Below, one piece after another: positions 1 to 8,478 of a stretch of 64,000 nt of DNA. Position 1 is the first letter of the stretch. Every line of letters starts with the position of its first letter. Below the pieces are notes generated by a model. It was given only the letters and a program-made list of their open reading frames with translations, was not told the DNA's origin and made no database searches. This DNA is from an uncultured bacterium (lineage in GTDB: Bacteria > Bacteroidota > Bacteroidia > Bacteroidales > Bacteroidaceae), in contig CAJMSQ010000010.1 in the NCBI GenBank assembly GCA_905216095.1, positions 1 through 64,000 of the forward strand, in the 5' to 3' direction. A program made the translations under genes and the position numbers.

Positions 1-171
1 ATGAGTCGATTTACATGCACATGTAGAAAATTTTAGAAGCATTCTGCGCAAAAATACATGCCTTTCATTTTGAAATGGAAGCAGCCCGCGCGCGAAAAGA
101 TGCTTTTTACGCGCTCGTATCCCTATTCTTTTACATTCATTAAGGTAACGGAAGTTAAAAATGTTAATGTC
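1..171 (+). repeat. Dispersed MITE-like element, copy E (5' end cut by window edge)
   Basis: This is the 3' part of the element seen complete at 8014-8290, 30897-31173 and 51313-51587. It holds the TACATG-CA-CATGTA palindrome near position 12, the internal hairpin CTTTCATTT/AAATGGAAG at about 61-80 and the terminal TGTTAATGTC at 162-171. The promoter and short hairpin RNA of the other copies would lie left of the window. The small reading frame through it is not conserved in the other copies. Between 172 and 308 I see only the rlmD promoter. Confidence 0.85.
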
Positions 172-261
172 CGGCGGGCGGAAGCGGTGTCCTTTCTGCT
201 GCGGATAGGGGAGGGGCTTTCGTTTTTGCCTTGCGGATTCGTCTGTTTGCCAATTAAGTGA

Positions 262-269
262 TAATTTTG
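262..269 (+). promoter_or_regulatory. Probable rlmD promoter, -7 box TAATTTTG
   Basis: TAATTTTG fits the Bacteroidota -7 consensus TAnnTTTG and lies 39 bases before the ATG at 309. No TTG sits at the ideal 19-20 base distance, so the -33 part is weak. An upstream GTG start at 258 would overlap this box and is therefore unlikely. Confidence 0.45.
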
Positions 270-308
270 CAGCACAAAGGTCCGGACGGGCCTATTTCAC
301 TTAGACTT

Positions 309-1733
309 ATGAGCAGAAAAAGAAAAACACTTCCCCTCTGGGAAAACATAACCATCACGGACGTGGCCGCCGAAGGCAAGGCCATTGCCAAGGTGGACGG
401 ACTTACGGTTTTCGTGCCCTATGTGGTGCCCGGCGATGTGGTCGATTTACAGGTGCGGCGCAAGAAACACAGTTACGCCGAAGCCGAGGCGGTGCGCTTC
501 CATGCGTATTCGCCCTTGCGCAGCCGCCCGTTCTGTCCGCATTTCGGCGTGTGCGGCGGTTGCAAGTGGCAATGCCTGCCCTACGAGGAGCAGTTGCGCT
601 ACAAGCAGAAGCAGGTGTGCGACGCACTGACCCGTATCGGGAAAATTGCCTTGCCCGACGTGCGCCCCATCATCGGCAGCCGGCATACGCGGGAGTACCG
701 CAACAAGCTGGAGTTCGGCTTTTCCAACAAAAAATGGCTCACGGCCGAGCAAGTCGCCTCGGGCGAAAAGTTCGACAACATGAACGCTGTCGGATTTCAC
801 ATACCCGGCGCGTTCGACAAGATACTCGACATAGACGAGTGTCACCTGATGCCGGAAATCAACAACCGCCTGCGCAACGGCATCCGCTCCTATGCACTGG
901 CGCACGGGCTCTCGTTCTTCGACCTCAGAAGCCAGGAAGGCCTGTTGAGGAACATCATGATTCGCACTTCGGACACGGGCGAGCTGATGTTGCTGGTGCA
1001 GTTCTGCATCCGGCAGGCGGAGGAGGAACGGCAGGCGCTGGACCTGCTGGAGCATCTGCACAAGGCGTTCCCCGAAATTACCTCGCTGCTCTACGTGAAC
1101 AACACGAAATGCAACGACACCATAGGCGACCTCGACATCATGACCTATGCCGGTACGGACCACATCTTTGCCACGATGGAGAACCTGAAGTTCAAAATCG
1201 GCCCGAAGAGTTTCTATCAGACCAACACGGAGCAGGCGTACGAATTGTATAAGGTGGCGCGCGACTTTGCGGGGCTTACGGGCGACGAACTGGTCTACGA
1301 CCTTTACACGGGTACGGGAACCATCGCCAACTTCGTGGCCCGCGGCGCGCGGCAGGTCATCGGCATCGAATATGTGCCCGAGGCCATCGAGGACGCCAAG
1401 GTGAACGCCGCGCTCAACGGGCTGGACAACACGCTGTTCTATGCCGGCGACATGAAAGATATTCTGACGCGCGACTTCATCGGGCGTCACGGCCGTCCGG
1501 ATGTCATCATCACCGACCCGCCCCGTGCAGGTATGCACACCGATGTGGTCGATGCCATCCTCTTTGCCGCTCCCCGCCGCATCGTGTACGTCAGCTGCAA
1601 TCCCGCAACGCAGGCGCGTGACCTCGCGCTTCTCGACGAAAACTACACGGTCACGGCAGTGCAGCCGGTGGACATGTTCCCCCAGACGCACCATGTGGAG
1701 AATGTCGTTTTGCTGACCCGCCGCGATGACTGA
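309..1733 (+). CDS. rlmD: 23S rRNA (uracil-C5)-methyltransferase, RlmD/RumA type
   Basis: This 474-residue protein is a TrmA/RumA-family enzyme that uses S-adenosylmethionine to methylate C5 of a uracil in 23S rRNA. An N-terminal TRAM-like domain is followed by cysteines C76, C82, C85 and C178, arranged like the [4Fe-4S] ligands of RlmD. The SAM-binding loop DLYTGTGTIANF, the motif DPPRAGMH and the nucleophile in YVSCNPAT (C430) are all present. ATG 309 is chosen because a GTG at 258 lies in the promoter and adds residues without family likeness. The stop overlaps the next start by 8 bases, so the two are probably coupled. The exact target base (U1939 in E. coli) is inferred from family. Confidence 0.93.
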   Translation: MSRKRKTLPLWENITITDVAAEGKAIAKVDGLTVFVPYVVPGDVVDLQVRRKKHSYAEAEAVRFHAYSPLRSRPFCPHFGVCGGCKWQCLPYEEQLRYKQKQVCDALTRIGKIALPDVRPIIGSRHTREYRNKLEFGFSNKKWLTAEQVASGEKFDNMNAVGFHIPGAFDKILDIDECHLMPEINNRLRNGIRSYALAHGLSFFDLRSQEGLLRNIMIRTSDTGELMLLVQFCIRQAEEERQALDLLEHLHKAFPEITSLLYVNNTKCNDTIGDLDIMTYAGTDHIFATMENLKFKIGPKSFYQTNTEQAYELYKVARDFAGLTGDELVYDLYTGTGTIANFVARGARQVIGIEYVPEAIEDAKVNAALNGLDNTLFYAGDMKDILTRDFIGRHGRPDVIITDPPRAGMHTDVVDAILFAAPRRIVYVSCNPATQARDLALLDENYTVTAVQPVDMFPQTHHVENVVLLTRRDD

Positions 1734-2427
1734 CGTCCGGCGGCATAATCCGGTTTTGCGGGCGCGTCTGTCCGCGTGTCTCGGGCAGAATAGTCCGGAA
1801 GAACTGCTTGCGCTGCTCGCGGGGCTGTCCAATACGGACTTCCGCACTTCCGGCTACCTGTTGGCCGAGGAACTGCTGCCCGCCGTGCCCGGTTCTGCCG
1901 TGTTCTGGACGTTCTTCTGCGGGGTAGTGCCTGCCGATTCGCGCGCATACCTCGGCACGTTCCTCAAGGCCGCCGTCCGCATGTACGCGGCCGGCCGTCT
2001 GGATTTGTCGGAAGCCTGTCTGGCGGACTTTGCCCGCCGGGCCACGCCGATAGACCGGCGCAAAGTGCTGGAGGCCCTGCTGCCCGTGGTCCGTACCGAC
2101 GGGGAAGTCGTTACCTTGCTGGCACTCTTTTGCGAGGACAAGCCCGAGGCGAAAGCCGCCTTCCTGCTGAAAGCCGGCACACTGGCCTGCTATTATCGCC
2201 TGTTCCAGGTGCTCAAGATGCTGGACGCCGGGTCCGATACGCTGCGCCGGTATGTGCTGTTGCTGATGCGGCGGGGCGACCGCCTTTCGTTCAACATGGC
2301 CGGTGCGGTCTGCCGCTATTTCGACATCCATGACCTGCCCGGTACGTTCTCCCTGCGGCTTCCGCCCTACCAGCTGAGCCGTCTGGACGACTCGTTCGAC
2401 AGTTTCTCTAAAATTCTGACGCAATAA
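1726..2427 (+). CDS. Conserved-looking hypothetical protein downstream of rlmD
   Basis: This 233-residue protein is not recognised. It has no signal peptide, no clear membrane segment and no motif I can name. The sequence is leucine- and alanine-rich with repeated helical stretches of about 30-40 residues (for example around residues 25-50, 75-95 and 125-150), which suggests an all-alpha, possibly repeat-like fold. Its start lies inside the end of rlmD (ATGACTGA overlap), so it is probably translated with it. A role connected to RNA or ribosomes would rest only on that linkage. Confidence 0.8.
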   Translation: MTDVRRHNPVLRARLSACLGQNSPEELLALLAGLSNTDFRTSGYLLAEELLPAVPGSAVFWTFFCGVVPADSRAYLGTFLKAAVRMYAAGRLDLSEACLADFARRATPIDRRKVLEALLPVVRTDGEVVTLLALFCEDKPEAKAAFLLKAGTLACYYRLFQVLKMLDAGSDTLRRYVLLLMRRGDRLSFNMAGAVCRYFDIHDLPGTFSLRLPPYQLSRLDDSFDSFSKILTQ

Positions 2428-2448
2428 TAATAAATAAGTATAGGCAAC

Positions 2449-4812
2449 ATGAAGAAAACATTGTCGGCAGCGGTTCTTTTCCTGCTGTTATCATTTATTC
2501 CCTGTGCGGCGCGCGAAAAGAAAAATGCCGCCGGCACGCCCTCGCCCAAGGCCGCGGAGAAGAGCGTGACGTACAAAGGGCTGTTTACGGTCATCAAGAC
2601 CGGCAGTGAATGGTTCTTTGAAATCCCCGACTCGTTGGTAGGAAGACGCTTCCTCACGACGGTGCGCTACACCTCGACACCTGCGGCGACCGACACCTAT
2701 GGCGGTGAACTGGCCAACGAACAGACGGTTTACTGGCAGGTGGCTCCGGACGACCGCCTGCTGCTCCGTTCCGAATTGCTGGTCAATGTGGCTGACAGTG
2801 TGGATGCCATTAACCGCGCCATCATCATTAGTAACGAGAATCCCATCATCGGCGCGTTCAAAGTCGAGAGCCACCGGAACGGTATGTACCGCATAAAGGT
2901 GACTTCGTTCTTCAACGAGGACAATCCCGCCATCGGCGTGTCGCGCGGCCTGAAGACTGACATGGGACTGCAGGGCTACGTGCCCGCCGCATCCTACATA
3001 GAGGGCATCAAGACCTTCCCGATGAACACGGAAGTGCGTACCGTCAAGACCTGGGCCTCGTCTACGCGCAATACTTACGCCGGAGCGTATACGGGAAAAG
3101 TGACGTTGGGACTGAATGTGTCCTTTATACTTCTGCCCGAAAAGCCGATGCTGCCCCGTTTGTTCGACCCGCGCGTGGGTTACTTCACGGACAGCTACAA
3201 CTATTACTCCGACAACCAGCAACGGGTTGAGCAGAAACGCTTCATCACCCGTTGGCGTCTGGAGCCGAAAGACAGTGCCGACGCCGAGAAGATGCGGCGT
3301 GGCGAACTCGTGGAGCCGAAAAAGCCCATCGTCTACTATATTGACCCCGCCACTCCCAAGCAATGGCGTCCTTATCTCATACAAGGTGTGAACGACTGGC
3401 AGGTTGCGTTCGAGCAGGCCGGTTTCAAGAATGCCATCATCGGCAAGGAGTGGCCCGAGAACGACAGCACCATGTCCATGGAAGACGCCCGCTACTCCGT
3501 CATACGATACCTGGCGTCGCCTATCCCTAATGCGTACGGCCCGCAAGTGCATGACCCACGCACGGGCGAGATTCTGGAAAGCCATATCTGCTGGTATCAT
3601 AACGTCATGACGCTGGTACACGACTGGTACATGGTGCAAGCCGGAAGTATCGACGAGGCCGCGCGCTGCATGAAGTACGACGAGGAACTTATGGGGCAGC
3701 TCATCCGTTTTGTCTCCTCGCATGAGGTCGGCCACACGCTGGGCTTGCGCCACAACTTCGGTTCTTCGAGCACCGTGCCCGTGGACAGTCTGCGCAGCAA
3801 GGCATGGGTGGAGAAGTACGGCCATACGCCGAGCATCATGGACTATGCCCGCTTCAACTATGTGGCGCAGCCGGAAGACAGTATATCGCAGAAAGGCATT
3901 TTCCCCCGCATCGGCGATTACGATTGCTGGGCAATCCAGTGGGGCTACACGCCTATGCCGGGCGCCTATGATTCGGAAAGTGACCACTGGGAGCTTGAAA
4001 AACTGACTTCTTCCCAGCTTAAAGGAAACCGCCGCCTTTGGTTCGGCGACGGAGAGACCAATACGACGAACGATTCCCGTTGTCAGACGGAGGACCTCGG
4101 CGATGATGCCGTCAAGGCCGGGGAATATGGCATCCTGAACCTGCGTCGTGAGTTGAAGGCCCTGCCTGAATGGACGTATGAGAGCAATGACATCTACAAC
4201 CGCAATCTTTCCGGGATGTTCTCCCAAATCAGTACGCAGTTCTTCCGTTATGTGATGCACGTGGCCGCGAATATCGGTGGCGTATACAATGATTACAAGA
4301 CCGTGGACGAGCCCGGTGTGCGCTATACCAATGTTTCGCGCGACAAGCAGAAGGATGCGCTCGCGTTCCTCAACCGTCATGTGTTCAATGAGCCTTCCTG
4401 GCTGATCGGCGAGCCTTATATCAAGAGGATATTCCCGGACCCGCAGGCCTGGCTGGCCAATTTCGGGCACAACATGCTTTCCCGGATTGTCTCTTACCCT
4501 AAATTGGAGAAGTTGAACGCCGAATATCCCGTCGAAGACTATCTTGCCGATGTGGAACGCATGATTTTCAGCGAATTGTCGTCGGGTACGAGCGTTTCGC
4601 AGTATCGTCGTCGGTTGCAGAATGCTTTTGTCGCAACTTTGACGGGATATATGAAAAGCTCTTCGTTGCTCTCGCCGGCCCGTCCCGCCGTTTTGGCCAC
4701 GTTGCAGGATTTGCGGCAGAAGTTGTCAAGGGCTGCGGCTGCCGACAAGGTCACAAAGGCGCATTATGCCTCGTTGTATGACGCCGTAAACCGTGCTTTG
4801 GAGGTGAAATAA
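2449..4812 (+). CDS. Secreted zinc-dependent metalloprotease, metzincin-like (DUF5117/DUF4953 type)
   Basis: This 787-residue protein has a signal peptide (a lysine pair, then a hydrophobic run ending near residue 22, SFIPCAA). The zinc site HEVGHTLGLRH at residues 425-435 is a full HExxHxxGxxH metzincin motif with E426 as the catalytic base. The layout, a long N-terminal beta-rich region, the protease core and a helical C-terminal domain, matches a large Bacteroidota family of periplasmic or surface proteins of unknown substrate. It starts 21 bases after the previous gene and may share its transcript. A long open frame on the opposite strand (2491-4470) is a composition artefact. Confidence 0.9.
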   Translation: MKKTLSAAVLFLLLSFIPCAAREKKNAAGTPSPKAAEKSVTYKGLFTVIKTGSEWFFEIPDSLVGRRFLTTVRYTSTPAATDTYGGELANEQTVYWQVAPDDRLLLRSELLVNVADSVDAINRAIIISNENPIIGAFKVESHRNGMYRIKVTSFFNEDNPAIGVSRGLKTDMGLQGYVPAASYIEGIKTFPMNTEVRTVKTWASSTRNTYAGAYTGKVTLGLNVSFILLPEKPMLPRLFDPRVGYFTDSYNYYSDNQQRVEQKRFITRWRLEPKDSADAEKMRRGELVEPKKPIVYYIDPATPKQWRPYLIQGVNDWQVAFEQAGFKNAIIGKEWPENDSTMSMEDARYSVIRYLASPIPNAYGPQVHDPRTGEILESHICWYHNVMTLVHDWYMVQAGSIDEAARCMKYDEELMGQLIRFVSSHEVGHTLGLRHNFGSSSTVPVDSLRSKAWVEKYGHTPSIMDYARFNYVAQPEDSISQKGIFPRIGDYDCWAIQWGYTPMPGAYDSESDHWELEKLTSSQLKGNRRLWFGDGETNTTNDSRCQTEDLGDDAVKAGEYGILNLRRELKALPEWTYESNDIYNRNLSGMFSQISTQFFRYVMHVAANIGGVYNDYKTVDEPGVRYTNVSRDKQKDALAFLNRHVFNEPSWLIGEPYIKRIFPDPQAWLANFGHNMLSRIVSYPKLEKLNAEYPVEDYLADVERMIFSELSSGTSVSQYRRRLQNAFVATLTGYMKSSSLLSPARPAVLATLQDLRQKLSRAAAADKVTKAHYASLYDAVNRALEVK

Positions 4813-4853
4813 GTCCTTTAGGGAAAAGTTTCCGCCTTTTGCGGCTCAAAAGT

Positions 4854-4894
4854 TTCCGGCCGGCAACCACAATATAAAGGGTTGCCGGCCGGAA
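4854..4894. terminator. Bidirectional terminator between convergent genes
   Basis: A perfect 15-bp inverted repeat (TTCCGGCCGGCAACC at 4854-4868 and its complement at 4880-4894) with an 11-base loop lies between the protease gene and the convergent phosphopantetheinyl transferase gene. There is no strong T-run, so termination is inferred from position and stem strength. Confidence 0.7.
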
Positions 4895-4912
4895 GTCTGT
4901 TTCAGGGAAATG

Positions 4913-5557
4913 TCAGTCCGTGCAGACGGTCATGACAAAGTCGGGAAGATAGCGCAGCCCTATGCGGATTTCCTGCGGGTCCGGGCTGTTGCCGGCTATC
5001 ACGGCGCTGATGCTGTCGGCCGCCATGGCCGTGATGTGGATGTCCGTACACAAGTCCAGGCGGGATATGTCTGCGAGTTTGTAGGCGGCTTCTTTCGCGC
5101 TCCACATGGCTACTGCGCGCCGCTCTGCGTCATCTTCGCCGAGCAAAGCCTGTTCCGCCGGTGAAAGGAACTTGTCCCGGAGGCCGTATGCCCTGCTTCC
5201 GTATTGTTCGATGTCGATGCCGACCGGTTTGTCGGCTATGGCCAGACAGGCGTAAGCCGCACTGTGGGAAATACTGATGAACTTGTCCGGCGCATCCGGC
5301 AGAAAGGGTTTGTTACGTCCGTTGTACGCGATTCCGACCCGTTCCCCCAACTCCGTATGCAGGAGTATGCGGGTTGCCAGCCACTCTCTGCGTCGTCCGG
5401 AAGCGTGGAAACGTTGTACGGCTTCGGCGTAGTAGCGCTTTTCGGGCGGTAGCAGTCCGGCCAACTGCTTTTCGCTCTCGGTGATGTGCCATGTGGTGAT
5501 GCGCACGCCTGTCTCGCGTGCCTGTTGTCCGATGTCCGGATGTAGGTAGAAAGGCAT
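4913..5557 (-). CDS. 4'-phosphopantetheinyl transferase superfamily protein
   Basis: This 214-residue protein should move the phosphopantetheine arm from CoA to a serine on a carrier protein. The two Sfp-family signatures are present: GIDIEQYG (magnesium-binding acidic residues) and WSAKEAAYKL (the WxxKEA motif). Length and two-domain layout fit the Sfp/Gsp type rather than the short AcpS type. ATG 5557 (MPFYLHPD) is chosen; an upstream TTG at 5590 adds residues with no family likeness. It follows ssb by 57 bases at the end of the bamD cluster. The carrier it modifies is not shown by the context. Confidence 0.88.
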   Translation of the reverse strand: MPFYLHPDIGQQARETGVRITTWHITESEKQLAGLLPPEKRYYAEAVQRFHASGRRREWLATRILLHTELGERVGIAYNGRNKPFLPDAPDKFISISHSAAYACLAIADKPVGIDIEQYGSRAYGLRDKFLSPAEQALLGEDDAERRAVAMWSAKEAAYKLADISRLDLCTDIHITAMAADSISAVIAGNSPDPQEIRIGLRYLPDFVMTVCTD

Positions 5558-5614
5558 ACTGTTTGATATGCTAAGGTTGCAGACGGGCAACGGGCTTTCG
5601 GTTTCCCCTAAGTC

Positions 5615-6070
5615 TCAGAAAGGAGTATCTTGCGGGGCGGTAGAAGGGTTGATGGCCGCCGACAGGTTGTCCGATGCGGCATTTGCCGCGGCTGTTCCCG
5701 CGTTTTGTGCGGGTGCGGCCGGTCTTTGCGACTGTGACCGCGGGGTCAGCATTTCCATGTTGTCGGCCCAAATTTCGGTGATGTATCTTGTTCTCCCCTG
5801 TTTGTCGGTGTAGCTGCGCGTACGCAGTTGTCCTTCGATGTAAAGCTTGTCCCCCTTATGTACATAACGCTCGACAATTTCCGCCATCCGCCGCCACAGC
5901 AGCACGTTGTGCCATTCCGTCCGTTCGGGCACCTGTGTCCCGTTGGGCAAGGTGTAGCCCGGTGTGTTGGTGGCCAGCACCAGCGAGGCCGTAGCCACGC
6001 CGTTGTCGATGTATCTCACGTCGGGTTCTTTGCCGACATTGCCGATGAGCATTACTTTGTTCAGTGACAT
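5615..6070 (-). CDS. ssb: Single-stranded DNA-binding protein
   Basis: This 151-residue protein has an N-terminal OB-fold (MSLNKVMLIGNVGKEPDVR onward, about residues 1-105) matching bacterial SSB. A glutamine/alanine-rich disordered linker follows, and the C-terminus ends in DTPF, a reduced form of the acidic DDxPF tip that binds partner proteins. SSB coats single-stranded DNA during replication and repair. ATG 6070 is used rather than a TTG two codons earlier. It lies 21 bases after the DUF4293 gene and is probably read from the bamD promoter. Confidence 0.95.
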   Translation of the reverse strand: MSLNKVMLIGNVGKEPDVRYIDNGVATASLVLATNTPGYTLPNGTQVPERTEWHNVLLWRRMAEIVERYVHKGDKLYIEGQLRTRSYTDKQGRTRYITEIWADNMEMLTPRSQSQRPAAPAQNAGTAAANAASDNLSAAINPSTAPQDTPF

Positions 6071-6091
6071 AAGCAAAAGGTTTAGGAAAGT

Positions 6092-6544
6092 TTAGCGTAT
6101 CCTGTCGGCTGCCCTCACCAAGGCCTCGTCGTGGCAGACGGCGCGGCGGCCCAGCCACGTGAACAGCAGGGAAAGCGCCGGGAACACCAGTCCCCAGTCG
6201 GCGTACATGGACATGTTCCCGTGCCGGGCAAAGGCGTAGGCATAGACACCGGTCGTGATGTAGAGCAGCAGCAGGGATACAATCTGTCCGTTGGCCATCT
6301 TGATTTGGGCCAGCCGCTCCTTGAACCTGAATATCGTGATGACAGGCAGGACGATGCACAGTACGGTGAACGCCATGACGCCCCAAGGGTGGGACACCGT
6401 CTCGCCAAGGCTGTTGCTGATGCCGGCCGCGTCCATGGCGTAGCCGTATCCGTTTTTGAAGAAGCCTGCCGACGGTACACAGAAGGTAAAGGCCGGCAAG
6501 ATACCGGCCAGTAAAAAGTAAATGCTCTGTATTCGCTGTATCAT
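6092..6544 (-). CDS. DUF4293 family membrane protein
   Basis: This 150-residue protein has four predicted membrane helices, beginning IYFLLAGILPAF near the N-terminus and ending ALSLLFTWLG, with a short arginine-rich cytoplasmic tail. I assign it to DUF4293, a family of unknown function found in Bacteroidota, commonly next to rpoZ. The start codon overlaps the rpoZ stop by four bases (ATGA), indicating translational coupling. Nothing visible shows a catalytic site. Confidence 0.85.
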   Translation of the reverse strand: MIQRIQSIYFLLAGILPAFTFCVPSAGFFKNGYGYAMDAAGISNSLGETVSHPWGVMAFTVLCIVLPVITIFRFKERLAQIKMANGQIVSLLLLYITTGVYAYAFARHGNMSMYADWGLVFPALSLLFTWLGRRAVCHDEALVRAADRIR

Positions 6545-6885
6545 AGTTCGTTGCTGAGCTTGTCTTTCTCTTTTGCAGGGTTGCGGAAGTATATTTTTCC
6601 GTTCAGGAACTCGTCGGCTGCAATCAACGTGGCTTTGGGCAGTTTTTCGTAATAGCGGGAAATTTCAATCTGCTCGCGGTTTTCGAAAATCTCTTCCAGG
6701 TTGTCGTTGTTCGAAGCAAACTCCTTGAGTTTTTTCGACAAGTCTTCTTTCATCTTGACCGAAATCTGGTTGGCCCGCTTGGACATGATGGCGATGCTTT
6801 CATAGATGTTGTCGGTGCCTTCGCAGAAGTCCATTAAATTGTGAGTGACCGTGTTCGTCGGTGCTTTGCTTCTTTTGTAGTCCAT
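6541..6885 (-). CDS. rpoZ: RNA polymerase subunit omega (Bacteroidota RpoZ/Rpb6-like)
   Basis: This 114-residue protein matches the omega/Rpb6-like subunit of Bacteroidota, which helps assemble and stabilise the beta' subunit. The omega-like core is visible in NIYESIAIMSKRANQIS (about residues 27-43) followed by a helical region. The ATG at 6885 is chosen; the frame is open further upstream, but that part overlaps bamD and has no likeness to the family. It follows bamD by 23 bases and overlaps the next gene by 4. Confidence 0.88.
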   Translation of the reverse strand: MDYKRSKAPTNTVTHNLMDFCEGTDNIYESIAIMSKRANQISVKMKEDLSKKLKEFASNNDNLEEIFENREQIEISRYYEKLPKATLIAADEFLNGKIYFRNPAKEKDKLSNEL

Positions 6886-6908
6886 TGTTATGATAATGTT
6901 TTTTTGAG

Positions 6909-7772
6909 TTATTCTGCATTTTTTGGTTCGGCGTTTCCGTCCCCGTTCCCGTCTTCTGTGTATTTTTTTGCTTTCTTGAAGAGTGCGTTGGCCTCTTTCA
7001 TGTATACCGATTCGGGATATTCGTTGGTGAAACCGTAGTATTCGTCGATGGCGCTGTGGTAACGCTCTTCCTTTTTCGCCTCCACACTTTGCGCGGCCAG
7101 CTCGAACTTTGCCCGGAGTATGAGGATGGCGAAGTCTTCGCGGCGTGTGGTGTAGGGGTAGTCCTGAATAGCGTTCTCGGCCGTGATGATACATGCCTGG
7201 TAGTTGGAGCCTCCGTAGGTGCAATTGCTGAAGTAGGAGCCTAGGTCATAGTAGAGCTTGGCCGAGAGATACTCTTTCTCCACCAGTTTGTCCTGCAAGG
7301 AGAAAATCAGCTCGCGCACTTCTTCGCCCAACTCGCTTTGCGGATACGCTTCGAGGAAGTTCTGGAATTCCGTCACGGCTTCGTAGGTGGCCGTCTGGTC
7401 GAGTTTCACTTCCGGTGTGCTCTTGTAGAGCGACATGCCGCAGTAGTAGCGGGCCTTTTCCGTATAAATGCCTTTCGGATAAGTCTGGTAATATTTTCTG
7501 AAATAGGATGTGGCGGCATCATAGTTCTTTGCCTTGAAACTGCTCATGCCCAATAAGAACAAAGATTCCTCGCCCTTGTCCGTACCTTTGAGCATGGCAA
7601 TGACATCCTGCATGAAGAGTGCTGCGCGGTTGTATTGTCCTTCGGCGTAATATTGCTTGGCCGCCTCGTACTTGTATCCGAAGTCGTTGGTCTTTTGCAA
7701 CTTGTTGTAATGGTTGCACGAGGAGACCGTCACAGCCAAGATACACAGAATGATGAGGGAAGCATGTTTCAT
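6909..7772 (-). CDS. bamD: Outer membrane assembly lipoprotein BamD
   Basis: This 287-residue lipoprotein has a signal peptide and lipobox ending in VTVSSC, then tetratricopeptide-like helical repeats (for example YEAAKQYYAEGQYNRAALF and YDAATSYFRKYYQTYPKGI). BamD is an essential periplasmic partner of BamA in inserting beta-barrels into the outer membrane. ATG 7772 directly precedes the signal peptide; the upstream open frame overlaps the promoter. It heads a run with rpoZ, DUF4293, ssb and probably the phosphopantetheinyl transferase gene. The tail after about residue 270 is charged and disordered. Confidence 0.92.
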   Translation of the reverse strand: MKHASLIILCILAVTVSSCNHYNKLQKTNDFGYKYEAAKQYYAEGQYNRAALFMQDVIAMLKGTDKGEESLFLLGMSSFKAKNYDAATSYFRKYYQTYPKGIYTEKARYYCGMSLYKSTPEVKLDQTATYEAVTEFQNFLEAYPQSELGEEVRELIFSLQDKLVEKEYLSAKLYYDLGSYFSNCTYGGSNYQACIITAENAIQDYPYTTRREDFAILILRAKFELAAQSVEAKKEERYHSAIDEYYGFTNEYPESVYMKEANALFKKAKKYTEDGNGDGNAEPKNAE

Positions 7773-7789
7773 GTTTGCGAATTTGGATG

Positions 7790-7820
7790 CAAAATTACTA
7801 AAACCTGCCGATATGGGCAA
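7790..7820 (-). promoter_or_regulatory. bamD operon promoter, TTG-N20-TAATTTTG
   Basis: On the minus strand a TTG at 7820-7818 is followed after exactly 20 bases by TAATTTTG at 7797-7790, matching the Bacteroidota primary sigma-factor consensus. It lies 18 bases before the bamD ATG and excludes the longer upstream start. Confidence 0.8.
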
Positions 7821-8013
7821 TATGCGTATTGCAAAAAATAGCTAAGCGGGCACGAAGAAACGTGTTGTTGTGCTTCGGAATGGTTTCCAGCCCGGCAATA
7901 TGTGGATTTCAAGGCGTTCCGGGACAGGAAATATGGGGATGGAAAAGACAGGAACGGGCCGGGTCGCGCGATGTGCGGGACATGGAACGGGAATGCGGCA
8001 TCCGCGGCCATCC

Positions 8014-8290
8014 GACTTTAACATATTTAACTTCCGTTACCTTAATAAATGTAAATGGAATAGGGCTGCGAGTGTGTAGAAGGCATCTTTTTGCGTGCGG
8101 ACTGCTTCCATTTCAACATAGAAGGCATGTATTTTTGCGCAGGCTGCTTCTAAATTTTTCTACATGTGCATGTAAACCGACCCGTAACGGGCTTATTTAT
8201 ACGAAAAAAGGCGGTCTGACACCGCCTCTCCCTTTATTGCTGATGCAAAGATACAACATTTTTCGGCCAAAAGCAAATAGTGTTAAAATT
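8014..8290 (-). repeat. Dispersed MITE-like element, copy C
   Basis: A 277-bp copy in minus orientation between bamD and the MaoC gene. Minus-strand order: end AATTTTAACA (8290-8281), promoter TTG (8276-8274), 20 bases, TATCTTTG (8253-8246), hairpin AGGCGGT/ACCGCCT with T-run (8227-8204), TACATG-CA-CATGTA palindrome, CTTC/GAAG-type hairpin, and end TGTTAAAGTC (8023-8014). The rest of the 7773-8478 gap holds the bamD promoter and a possible MaoC promoter. Open frames across it are not conserved between copies. Confidence 0.9.
8204..8241 (-). ncRNA. Predicted ~38-nt hairpin RNA of element copy C
   Basis: Transcription from TATCTTTG at 8253-8246 should start near 8241 and stop at the stem AGGCGGT-ctgac-ACCGCCT followed by six T. 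The product would be about 38 nt, mostly terminator hairpin. The start is estimated from usual spacing; no expression data are available. Confidence 0.4.
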
Positions 8291-8391
8291 GTCGGGGCTG
8301 ACGCGCGCCGCCGTCCGTCCCGGATTTTCACAAAAGTATGTCGGTTGTGCAAATAATCGGGTCTGATGCTGCGGAATTGCGCAGATTGTAG

Positions 8392-8399
8392 TATCTTTG
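8392..8399 (+). promoter_or_regulatory. Possible -7 box TATCTTTG for the MaoC gene
   Basis: TATCTTTG matches the -7 consensus and lies 79 bases before the ATG at 8479. No TTG is found 19-20 bases upstream, so this is a moderate candidate only. Confidence 0.4.
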
Positions 8400-8478
8400 T
8401 GCGGTTTTAGCGACTGGGCATGTCGGTCATGCCCGCTGCTGCAATACGGAATATTCATTAAATATATCAGATAAGATT

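Noticed and set aside
58..261. Small open frame in element copy E, similar to one at 51474-51722, as a possible conserved peptide
   Set aside because: The likeness follows DNA similarity of the element. The same frame stops early in copy A (after about 20 codons) and in copy C (after about 28 codons), so coding is not conserved.
2491..4470. 659-codon open frame opposite the metalloprotease gene
   Set aside because: The plus strand encodes a clear signal peptide and zinc motif. The antisense frame has no domain and is an effect of GC-rich codon positions.
6886..7224. Longer N-terminus for the omega subunit
   Set aside because: The upstream part overlaps bamD and has no likeness to the family; ATG 6885 gives the usual size.
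7829..8356. 175-codon open frame through element copy C, with similar peptides opposite copies A and B
   Set aside because: It runs against the element's own direction, covers a promoter and a terminator, and its flanking parts are unrelated between copies.
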